This document shows positions 1 through 7,548 of a DNA stretch of 16,352 bases, one piece after another. The position numbers were made by a program, and so were the translations under genes. This DNA comes from Dimargaris cristalligena (Eukaryota; Kickxellomycota; Dimargaritomycetes; Dimargaritales; Dimargaritaceae): assembly GCA_027576995.1 (NCBI GenBank), contig JANBQC010000613.1, positions 1 through 16,352 on the forward strand. The letters are read 5' to 3'. Position 1 is the first letter of the stretch. Every line of letters begins with the position of its first letter. A model generated the notes under the pieces. That model did not search any database. It was given only the letters and a program-made list of their open reading frames with translations, and was not told the origin of the DNA.

Positions 1-1
1 T

Positions 2-181
2 ATGTTCCACCTAGGTTCCTCGAGCCCTCCAAACCCGACGTCCGGTGACCCATCCAATCCCGAGCATAGCGCGGGGCCCAGTCCCAGCCCTAGTCCCGGG
101 AGAGAGGTTCCTCAAACCACCGGCCCAACACCTAGCTTCATTACAGTACAACATCAGCTAGCAAAGCTACAGCTTCGCTAG
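2..181 (+). CDS. 3' end of an unidentified Pro/Ser-rich protein (partial)
   Basis: An open frame runs in from the left edge and ends at a TAG at 179-181, giving 59 codons. The first part is low-complexity, with many Pro, Ser and Gly residues including an SPSPSPSPG run. The end is less biased and finishes in QHQLAKLQLR. The stretch is clearly GC-richer than the DNA after the stop, as in the recognised genes here. The plus-strand frame is the best one: the other frames I checked are closed by stops. I do not recognise the family. The ATG at position 2 could be an internal Met, because the frame is open to the edge. Composition plus an open frame is the only evidence, so this is a moderate call. 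Confidence 0.45.
   Translation: MFHLGSSSPPNPTSGDPSNPEHSAGPSPSPSPGREVPQTTGPTPSFITVQHQLAKLQLR
158..181. repeat. Short hairpin over the stop codon
   Basis: Arms 158-167 (CTAGCAAAGC) and 172-181 (GCTTCGCTAG) are complementary at 9 of 10 positions around a TACA loop. The right arm contains the TAG stop of the left-edge frame. It could fold in RNA, but no function is shown and there is no T-tract after it. Confidence 0.4.
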
Positions 182-656
182 TTAGGAACCGGATAATACT
201 TAAGGTGGCTTTTGGCTGACTAGGGAGGGGGTGTTTCAAGAAGGTCCTGCTGTTCTAGGAATATAACTAACCATCTCCCTAAAGGTCAGTATTTCGAATT
301 GTATAATGTTATTCAAGTCGACATGGCTAGTATATTAGCCATCCCATTTCAATGAGGTCAAGGGAAATCAATAGGCTGTGTCAGTTGCAGAAGTGGTCTT
401 GTAGCCTGGGACTCCAAATGACTTGAACAGATAATATAGGGACAGGAAAACTACGTACACATGCTGTTTGAGGGGGGAGGGGATGGCTTCCCATTTAAAG
501 ACCACTCATTCAAATGAAGTAGTAGATGTTCCATTGTGTCTTTGTATTAGGAAATGTATGTGGCTGTGCCCTACTTTTCCATTAGCCATATTGGCCAAAT
601 GGCCTCTCCACTCCTCTGCTGTTTGGTTTCCAGGTATTTCTGGGAGAATTACTTCG

Positions 657-2204
657 GCATTGGCAAATACACTATCATTATGGATACACCCTTTGTTATA
701 AGTCAACTCTCTGCTGCTTTTGAGAAATATAGCCAAAGGCCAATATTTATATTGCACCCAACCATTAATTATATGGTATCCTTAACATTGTAGTGACAGC
801 TTGAAAACTAATGCCAATATCAAGTGTGGTGATTCTTTTGGCTAGGTGCCCTGGTAGTCATACCCAGCTGAACCAGGCCTACTAGTATAGTTAATGCCCA
901 CATCATAGTTCCATTGAGGATTAATCAGACTGCTAATATATCCCCAATGGTAATGTTGGAGGCTAATCTGGGGTATACAGGGAAATGGTGGTTGTGTTGA
1001 TGAAAATGTGAATAGTTATGGTAAGGACACTCCCTGGACTAGGAGATAGTGGGTGCAGCTGGTATGGATGATAGTTAGTGATCAAAAATCCCATTGTCCA
1101 ACTAGTTTTTACATAGCTACTGTATTGCCATGGTGGTCTGTTACATTATAATTAAATGCCAATTTATCCTAATCCCTGCCCCTCATTCTAGAATAGGACA
1201 TAGGTATTATACTAAGTTATGAAGGCAAATTTATTGCAATACTCAATGATAGCCTTCTCATTGAAAATATACCTCTAGTAGTTGATAAAGAGTAAATTTT
1301 CAAGGGATGGTGTATCTGATAAACTATCTCTATTAGATTAAATCAATTGGTAATAACTGGCATACTGGTTAACTACTCTTAGTCTGTTAAGAGTTCTAGT
1401 AGTGGGCTTTCAATATCAGTAATAGTGTAGGCTAGTCTAGGTGGGTACTAGCATCAGGCACCAGGTAAGAGGTACAAGCTAATAAAGGAAATCCCCAGGG
1501 GTATGTAGGGAATATATAACTATTTAGTATAAGAGGGTCAATATATATAGGGTTTATTGGATAAAAAAAGTGTAAGAATAAGCTAAGGTATTAATAGGTC
1601 CTAATGGGGCCCTGTTATAATGGATGGGGATGGTTCCAGAGGGATATCCTAAGGTTGATATTACTAAAACTAAATGGATAAGTAAATAGGCCAGCTGGGT
1701 GGTTACTAGTATCCAGAAGACTCTGCTGGTAACTTTGTGAGACTTCAGATCATTATGAGAGTGGTAAGTAGGAAAGGTGGGTTCCTGGGCTAGGAAGGAT
1801 ATATACTATTATATGACACCCTTATATTACCAGGTGTAGCTGTGGAAAAGCTAATATGGTATAATAAGGCCTAATAGGGTTGCAAGCCTAACTAGGCTAG
1901 ATTAAGGTTAGTTAGTGGGGGCAATAAGACCCACCTACATTTATTAGTCAGACTAGTGTACTCTTAAATAATTTTCAATATAGGATACCATATTATTATC
2001 TGGGAGAATGTAATGTCCTCTACTTTATTTATTCACAATAACCTTTTAAATTCCACTGTAACACAATTCTTTGGCAAGTTTTTGGGGCTTACTATAAGCC
2101 CACTATTCCCCTAACCATAGAGCATAACTGGATCACTTGAGAGATTTGATAAAGACTCTATTATAATTGTAATCAAATGCATGCAGTGACTAGTCAGTAT
2201 ACTT
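657..2204. other. CpG-free tract, probable methylation or silencing signature
   Basis: Reading line by line, including block boundaries, there is no CG dinucleotide between the CpG at 655-656 and the one at 2205-2206, a span of 1,548 bp. C and G are both common here, so dozens would be expected by chance. Genes and other spacers in the window contain CpGs regularly. The known cause of such a pattern is deamination of 5-methylcytosine to T. Methylated heterochromatin or an old silenced insertion is therefore inferred, not shown. Confidence 0.6.
1811..1830 (+). repeat. 20-bp repeat, second copy at 2554-2573
   Basis: ATATGACACCCTTATATTAC here and ATATGACGCCCTTATATTAT at 2554-2573 match at 18 of 20 positions in direct orientation. 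Both differences are transitions. One of them turns the CpG of the outer copy into CpA in the copy lying inside the CpG-free tract. Confidence 0.5.
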
Positions 2205-2840
2205 CGAAAAACTACCCCATATGTTCCCTGTAACTCAACATGCCCACATTGCTAGGGAGTAGCTGCCATATTTTTAGCAGGGCCAATTCCAAAGTGTGGA
2301 GGATGATGCTGTTCACATGACATTGATTAAAATTATTTAGCCATCCCAGCTATTGTCCCAACATATCTGGCTCTTTATATGGCGATTTTCATGGACAGAT
2401 ATTAGTATGTCCCAGTTGTAGCTGGCAATGTAGTATCTGCTATCCCTATCATTCGAAACTATCTAAATGCAAAACCTACTGGAAAATTATGGAGATAAAG
2501 GTTTCAGTAGACCCAGAATATGTAGTGTTGTGTGAATGTACCAGGCCACATATATATGACGCCCTTATATTATTAATTGAATAGTTCTTTAAATAACCGT
2601 ATGGGAAAAGTTCATCCAGGCTGTATAACGATAAATCCATTAGATGGGGCCAAAATTACTGGTTAAAATATTTTCTCTCATATATTCTCTCATATACGTA
2701 TTGTGTACAGCTTTATACAGCTGGTTTGAATTTCACCCATATTTATATTTATAATTGATAAGTGTGAACCCCCCCACCCACCCACAAAAAGAAAACTGGC
2801 CCTTCAATCATTTTCTATTTTCACCCGCGGAAATATATTT

Positions 2841-3446
2841 TCAACGAGCCAAAGAAGAGGGTCTCCTAAACTGTTGGCATGCCTGTATCAGTGTATCCCT
2901 AGCGTCGCCAATGTCCTGAGTAATAGGAACTGAAATTACCAACGAGTACCTGGTTTTATGAGATAATCGCTTTTTCAGCATGCTGCATTGGTGCCCATGA
3001 CTATCGGTAAGAAGTTCCATGGTAATTATGTGTGATTTCTCTTTCCAATTGAGAGCTACGAGCAGCCGCCGGGCATAGATGTCCTTGACCAGGCCATTAA
3101 ATAGTAAGCCCCGTTGGCGTGTAGTAGTTTGGGGTCGGCGACTATTTTTCGGGGTCATTACAGCTCGCCGGTAGTAACTACCCAAATGATCATAAAACTA
3201 GTTATTTTGAGCCATAGAGGAAGCCGGCCGACTCCTATGGTTGGTAATTAGCGCCGATAAGGCCATGCAGCCGGAATAGACGTCACTGGGACTCGGGTTG
3301 TTTTTGTTCCGAAGAACAAATAGTAGCTTTTCGGCCTCACCGACCTCCGGATTGTCCACAGACAAAGGGCTGGGGCCCCAGTTATTTTCGGGGGCTGTAT
3401 TCTTGGCGAACTTTACCGAAGGGATCCCCTCCGAATAAGCACTACC
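2841..3446 (-). pseudogene. Open-frame continuation of the secreted-protein gene past two amber codons
   Basis: Directly after the TAG at 3447-3449 the same minus-strand frame stays open for 82 codons, meets a TAG at 3198-3200, then stays open for 118 codons to a TGA at 2841-2843. No ATG supports an independent start near the beginning of either piece; the first in-frame Met of the second piece is near 3158. The first piece repeats a motif of the upstream protein (SEGxPxxKF, 49 codons later), so it was probably once coding. The second piece is basic and richer in beta-type and helical sequence (for example LVALNWKEKSHIITMELL) and contains cysteines, unlike the upstream part. I recognise no domain. 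Explanations are a gene decayed by two nonsense mutations, stop readthrough, or unrecognised introns. Convincing splice sites around the stops were not found. Confidence 0.5.
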
Positions 3447-4079
3447 CTACTCCACGGGCCTTCCATTTGAGTTCGTTTCGGTCCCCAAGGCCCCAGGGTG
3501 GTCCAGAACCCAAGGCATGTGTTCCAGGAGATTGTCGGGGTCTATATGCTCGTTGAATTTTGCTAAAGGACTCCCTTCCGAAAAATCATACCCAAGTTCT
3601 AAGAGACCCTGGATTTGGCCCAGGCGAAGGGGATCCGACGGCGGTGGGGGGTGGTATAGGGCCAGTTCTAGTTCGCTTTTCGAGGCGCCTTCGGAGGCTT
3701 GGCCCTGCTGGTTTGGACGATACACGTCTTCGCCCATGGGACTAAGGGAGCCCGGGGTCCAGTGGGTAACGGGGGCGAAATAAGGCAATCCCCACGGGAT
3801 TGGGTGGTTCTGACTGTCGCCATGATTGCGCTCATCATAAAATTGTCCAAAAGGTCGGTAGCTATCGAAGGGAATGTGCCCTGTCGTTGGAGTTTCGTCG
3901 CTCGGGTCGCTCTGGAGTGACGCTGTGTCTGAGGGGGGCCAATAAGACGAGTATTGGCCAGGAAAGGCCATCCCCGGGGTGTATTCCCTTCCAGTATCAA
4001 CGGGACTAGCGGCCCTAATGTGACTCATGGCTCCGAAATAAACTAGGCCAAGTACGGCTGTACGCGTCGTTGACGACAT
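3447..4079 (-). CDS. Putative small secreted protein, 210 aa, unknown family
   Basis: The protein starts MSSTTRTAVLGLVYFGAMSH and has a signal-peptide-like N-terminus: a short polar start, a hydrophobic core at residues 8-18 and a small-residue cleavage region around RAAS at 22-25. The mature part is rich in Pro, Ser, Tyr, Trp and Gly, with PPPP at 144-147, and contains no Cys. Motifs such as YRPFGQF and SEGSPLAKF can be seen. I do not recognise the family; an exported wall-associated or effector-like protein is only a guess. The frame is open upstream to an ATG at 4295, but that 72-residue extension is AT-rich, lacks coding bias and would bury the signal peptide, so 4079 is preferred. The TAG stop may not be the original end, because the frame continues to 2841. 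Confidence 0.6.
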   Translation of the reverse strand: MSSTTRTAVLGLVYFGAMSHIRAASPVDTGREYTPGMAFPGQYSSYWPPSDTASLQSDPSDETPTTGHIPFDSYRPFGQFYDERNHGDSQNHPIPWGLPYFAPVTHWTPGSLSPMGEDVYRPNQQGQASEGASKSELELALYHPPPPSDPLRLGQIQGLLELGYDFSEGSPLAKFNEHIDPDNLLEHMPWVLDHPGALGTETNSNGRPVE

Positions 4080-4266
4080 GGTAAAAGGTGGGATAGGTAC
4101 CGAACTATGAAAAATGGTAGCGTTGCCAAATTGATAATGCGTAATTGAAAACGGAAAATACCTTATGTAGACTAACAATTGGAGGATTATAGTATGCCAA
4201 ATAATACAAGGAGGGACTTTAGTAGAGGAGCGGTGATGTTGAGCGTTTGGGAGAGCCGGACTATGT

Positions 4267-4275
4267 CTTATATAA
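4267..4275 (-). promoter_or_regulatory. TATA-like element upstream of the secreted-protein gene
   Basis: Read on the minus strand the bases are TTATATAAG, a good TATA-box match about 190 bp upstream of the chosen ATG at 4079. It would suit a transcript with a leader of roughly 100-150 nt. It also favours the 4079 start, because a transcript beginning downstream of this box would largely or wholly exclude the ATG at 4295. Confidence 0.35.
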
Positions 4276-5107
4276 CCGACCCATTGTAATGACACAACGC
4301 CCAGTGGCTTGGGATGGGTGTGCTAAACATGGCAGGTGCATTTGAGTGGGAAACTGCGTTGATATTTCCAATCTCTGTTGAATGAAAAGAAAAGCAAAAA
4401 AATGGTAGTATTGGGCTTCTCGATGGGACTATTGGGAATGCGATATGTAGGACGGGTGTAACATAATAGGGGACTATCAAACCGGTAAAACCAACCATTA
4501 TAATGGCAATGAAACACCATCTGGTCGACCCTCTGAGAGGCTATTATCGAAAAACTTAAGATATATTTCTATACTGGCCTAGTGAAAAAAAGCTCTGAAG
4601 TTACGATATTTTCAAAGTGGGGCTTCTTAAATTTAACTAGGGGAACAGTGGTGAACTAATTCGACCATGGCCATGATAAGGGACTGGATTTATCCACAAA
4701 TGCATGTCCAAGCGAACAGCTGGTCTGGCCAACTTTTGTACACCATAATATAAACGACATATTACCTGGTCACAGAGAACGTTGAAAGAACTTGTAACAC
4801 CATTTCATTTCAGCCAATATGTGCTGCAGTCTATATCATAAGGGCTACTTGAAGAGTCTCCCCTCCCCCCCTCACGACATTATTTATTCCCGGATCCCAT
4901 TTTGGTTTCCTACTGGCAAGTGGCGATTGATAATAGGATTTTGGCCTACTCCATTATGAATGTATTTAGTAGGATGTGGCTAAGATGGAAATTACATCGC
5001 TGTTAGTACTGGCGAGTGCGTTACATCGTCTCTAGTTATTTTACATGTAAACAGCTGCGATTCCCCCAAAGACTGCCCAAATTCACAGGGATATACCATA
5101 GAATTAC

Positions 5108-5258
5108 CTATGATACTATATGGAAGCTGAGCCAATGCTTTGGCGGCAAGGAATGCAGGAATCGTGTACATTTCGTCTATACAATATCCATATCCTCGAC
5201 GTTCGCTGGTATTATCTGTCTGTATCCAAATCCCAACAAGTAGGGTCACTGGTATAAA
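5108..5258 (-). pseudogene. Exon-like fragment resembling an ABCG transporter membrane segment
   Basis: On the minus strand a 151-nt open stretch is bounded by a possible acceptor (TATTTCTAG before 5258) and a possible donor (AG|GTAATT after 5108). Its peptide contains EMYTIPAFLAAKALAQLPYS. This resembles the start of the membrane domain of ABCG-type ABC transporters, where a Met-Tyr, an Ala-Phe/Tyr, Ala-Lys and Glu/Gln-Leu-Pro pattern recurs. No ATG, nucleotide-binding domain or neighbouring membrane exon was found within several hundred bases either way. If the resemblance is real this is a relic. The match is from memory of the family pattern, so confidence is low. Confidence 0.25.
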
Positions 5259-5997
5259 CTAGAAATAGTCAATACGCATTTGAAATTGTTGAATAGCATA
5301 TCAACCCAGTGCCAGTGGAGGTGGAGTATCCTTGAGATTGTGCGGACGATGGTGGAGTTGGTGGTCAATTAGTAACCAGGTCATAAACCAGATTCTACTA
5401 GATATAATGCCAATAGTTAGCATCCGACAATCCAATACTTTGAATATTCAGGGAATGACCCGGTAGCCAGACCCTACTTGCCAATATTGATTTAAAATTC
5501 AAAATGAATATATTTATACAGGTACATTGTGGAATCGAAGTAGTGAGTAGAATTGGCGGGGATGAGCCATAAAGGCAAAAACCATGGTGAACCCAGGACA
5601 CTAGAGCTTGGGTATAGGCTATTGCCACTATTGCCCCGGCCTAAAAACGAGACGTAAAGGCATTGGAGGCTACACCTAAATACCAACATGGGCATTATCT
5701 TTAGCTAATGGGAATAACTAGCAGAGCAATAGAATTGTGGTCGAGCAAAAATATGAGTGGATTATACAGGTCAATTTGAGGGGAAACGAATAAACTGTGG
5801 CGTATGAAGAGAGTACAAATCGAGTCAAATGATCAGACAGCTGCCTAGTGGCGGGATATAGCCCAGTAAAACCGCACCTAGTACTTGGTAAGGGAAGGGT
5901 ACCATGTGGTTGGATTCAAACTGGGCTGCGCACAGCACCAATGCGCCTATTGCAGGAAGCTAGGCGGCTATGGTGGGTGATAATAGAACTCTAGACA

Positions 5998-6007
5998 GGG
6001 GGGGGGG
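5998..6007 (+). repeat. G10 homopolymer
   Basis: Ten consecutive G residues lie about 80 bp beyond the 3' end of cwc21. On the cwc21 sense strand this is a C-run in the 3' flank. It is a likely spot for length variation or sequencing error. Confidence 0.8.
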
Positions 6008-6086
6008 TATAGGGCGTACTAAACCAAGAAAATTATGGTATTTTCTACAGGAGTCGGCGTCGGGGTAAGGAGGGTCGGGGGGCTAT

Positions 6087-6494
6087 TCAATTGCGGTTGC
6101 GAGAATCGGAAAACTTGTCTTCCCGGCGTTCCACCGCTCCCGCTTTAAGTTTGGCCAGCAGCTTCTTTCGGAGGGCATCCACCTGCATCTCAATGGCCTC
6201 CTCGTCGACACCGTCATCCTCGAGTTCGTCCCGCAGTTCGAGGCATTTGACCTCAATGTCCCGCTTCCGTTTATGGGCTTTCAGTTCGGCACTGACCGAC
6301 TCGCGTTCCTGGAAACTCCTCTCTTTGCCCAAATTAGCAAAGGGGTTGTTGGCGTTGCGTTTAGCTGTGTCCTCGTCCAGTTCGACGCGTGGACGGATGG
6401 GATCTTTGCGTTGCTTAAGGTGGCCCAGGTTGCGTACGACGAACCCATTGGTGCCCGAACCCCGGGCCGTACCGAGACCAATGCCGTTGTACAT
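6087..6494 (-). CDS. cwc21: Pre-mRNA-splicing factor Cwc21 (cwf21 / SRRM2 N-terminal family)
   Basis: A single-exon 135-residue protein beginning MYNGIGLGTARGSGTNGFVV, the diagnostic N-terminus of Cwc21 and of human SRRM2/SRm300. Residues 39-59 carry the conserved acidic-to-NNPFANLGKER stretch, and residues about 71-115 form the charged helical cwf21 domain (KRKRDIEVKCLELRDELEDD). The C-terminus is short and basic. Family knowledge: Cwc21 is a nuclear component of the catalytic spliceosome that contacts Prp8 and the U5 snRNP near the 5' exon. Length is about that of the yeast protein; the long RS tail of animal SRRM2 is absent. The start is fixed by the conserved first residues and a favourable CCCCACCATG context after a C/T-rich leader. 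It stops at TGA. It faces away from RPL6, about 1,050 bp off. Confidence 0.95.
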   Translation of the reverse strand: MYNGIGLGTARGSGTNGFVVRNLGHLKQRKDPIRPRVELDEDTAKRNANNPFANLGKERSFQERESVSAELKAHKRKRDIEVKCLELRDELEDDGVDEEAIEMQVDALRKKLLAKLKAGAVERREDKFSDSRNRN

Positions 6495-7126
6495 GGTGGG
6501 GATAAATTGGAGGGTGGTTGAAAGGAGAAAGTGGCGGTTGCGACGGGGGAAAGATTAAGAGGGGGAAATGTTATACAAATGTCGGTAGTAGGATTTGAAA
6601 TGAAAAAATGTGTTTAAATGGCTAAAGTAATGCAAGTAATAGGAAAAAAATAGTTCGATGAAGTTATCCACATTGTTCATTTAAGGTAAGGGTGAATTCC
6701 ACCCTTTCATGTCTGCCCTTACTGGCTAGAACGACACTGCCCACCATACATGGATTGGAAGGGTAAGGCAATGGGAAACTAATTTCCCCTAGTGTATATT
6801 AATACTCCCATCGGTTGTTGCAAGGGGATGATTCAATTGGTCAGATTGTAGTAGGATGACCTAAAGCTAGGCATACTATACCTCATGGTTGGCTTAGACT
6901 TTGCCGAATTGGTAAGCATAAGCCCAAGCCACTGCTAGGCAAAAGAAAGAGAGCCATCACTGTCCCTACACGCACTGTAAGTACCAGACTATACAAGTCA
7001 ACTTTGGGTTGGGCTCCCGTCCGAACCTTCTCTCTCCCTCAATCGGTAATCAATTGTACCTAGTATACCGTCACATATACAGGTACTGTGTTCGATAGCC
7101 TACCTTAGCGTCTCGTCGTACCCCTT

Positions 7127-7154
7127 CGTCCGTCCGTCGGTCCATCCGTCCGTC
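7127..7154 (+). repeat. CGTC tetranucleotide tract, 7 units
   Basis: Seven tandem 4-bp units of CGTC, with two single-base variants (GGTC and CATC in units 4 and 5). It lies upstream of RPL6, about 120 bp before an opposed GATG tract. Confidence 0.8.
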
Positions 7155-7276
7155 TACCGCTCGTTCGCCTACGCTTATCTTCAACGACCGACCACATTAT
7201 CCATCCAACCGAAATTGATTATATGCGCACGCCTCGCCAACGAATTCGGTGAAGACTTGCGGAACTCCGTGCCAGA

Positions 7277-7318
7277 GATGGATGGATGGATGGATGGATA
7301 GTCGCGTGGATGGATGGA
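7277..7318 (+). repeat. GATG tetranucleotide tract
   Basis: Five GATG units plus a GATA, a short interruption (GTCGC), then further GGATGGATGG. The complement of the unit is CATC, one transition from the CGTC unit at 7127-7154, so the two tracts form an imperfect inverted pair. Confidence 0.8.
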
Positions 7319-7341
7319 ACGACGGGCGGACCTATCTATAA

Positions 7342-7356
7342 CGGTTTCCGAAACCG
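7342..7356. promoter_or_regulatory. Palindrome CGGTTTC-C-GAAACCG upstream of RPL6
   Basis: A perfect 7-bp inverted repeat with a single central base, about 190 bp before the RPL6 ATG. Its core GGTTTnnnGAAACC-like arrangement recurs at 7418-7430. The dyad form suggests a dimeric transcription-factor site; I do not know the factor. Confidence 0.35.
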
Positions 7357-7417
7357 CCAGCGGGCCCTTCGACTGAATGGAAGAACCCCCCCTCCGTTCA
7401 AGGGCCCCCCAACGACT

Positions 7418-7430
7418 GGTTTTAGAAACC
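7418..7430. promoter_or_regulatory. Second GGTTTnnnAAACC palindrome upstream of RPL6
   Basis: GGTTTTAGAAACC matches the core of the 7343-7355 palindrome (GGTTTCCGAAACC) at 11 of 13 bases, differing only in the centre. The copies start 75 bp apart. The second copy continues into CCTGCC, giving AAACCCT, a word reminiscent of telomere-box elements seen in some translation-gene promoters. Confidence 0.35.
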
Positions 7431-7548
7431 CTGCCTCCTCGCCAATGCCACATTCACTAACCATCTCTTATTTTCCCCCATTGACTTACCTTGCATTACA
7501 CTTCGACTGCTCCCCTTTTAACCCAAATTCGGCGTTTAGGTAGTTAAA

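Larger units (their letters stand above)
182..2840. other. AT-rich gene-free block, strongly CpG-poor
   Basis: About 2.6 kb with no credible gene on either strand. The open frames are short, lack coding composition and several have no ATG start. TAG/CTA words and G-runs are frequent, for example GAGGGGGGAGGGGA at 470-483, and there is a C-rich run at 2768-2782. CpG is almost absent: from about 296 to 2560 I count CpGs only near 319, 454, 655, 2205, 2383, 2454 and 2560. No terminal repeats, transposase-like or reverse-transcriptase-like peptides were seen. Confidence 0.7.
4296..6086. other. Gene-poor intergenic block
   Basis: About 1.8 kb of AT-rich DNA with scattered open frames under 90 codons and no convincing start or coding composition. 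The only piece with a family-like motif is the exon-like segment at 5108-5258. CpGs occur normally here, unlike in 657-2204. No tRNA, repeat family or transposon end was recognised. Confidence 0.6.
6495..7548. promoter_or_regulatory. Shared upstream region of cwc21 and RPL6
   Basis: This 1,054-bp spacer separates two divergently transcribed housekeeping genes and must hold both promoters. The cwc21 side has a pyrimidine-rich leader on the minus strand. The RPL6 side has tetranucleotide tracts at 7127-7154 and 7277-7318, a pair of palindromes at 7342-7356 and 7418-7430, and a C/T-rich leader (CTCTTATTTTCCCCC near 7465-7479). No clear TATA box was seen for RPL6. No gene is apparent in it. Confidence 0.6.

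Noticed and set aside
470..483. G-rich word GAGGGGGGAGGGGA with a near copy on the minus strand near 4857-4872
   Set aside because: Simple purine runs of differing G length are common by slippage; no four-run quadruplex pattern or shared flanks.
3198..3449. A genome-wide alternative code reading TAG as an amino acid
   Set aside because: NOP56 ends at TAG exactly after its family-typical Lys-rich tail, so TAG works as a stop in this genome; local decay or readthrough is simpler.
4080..4295. 72-residue N-terminal extension of the secreted protein from an upstream ATG
   Set aside because: AT-rich, no coding bias, would place the signal peptide internally, and the TATA-like element at 4267-4275 fits the 4079 start better.
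5905..5925. tRNA B-box-like GGATTCAAACT
   Set aside because: No A-box at the right distance and no cloverleaf pairing could be drawn around it.
6091..6558. 155-codon open frame on the plus strand
   Set aside because: Antisense shadow of cwc21; Ser/Arg-rich only because the opposite strand encodes Glu, Arg and Lys codons.
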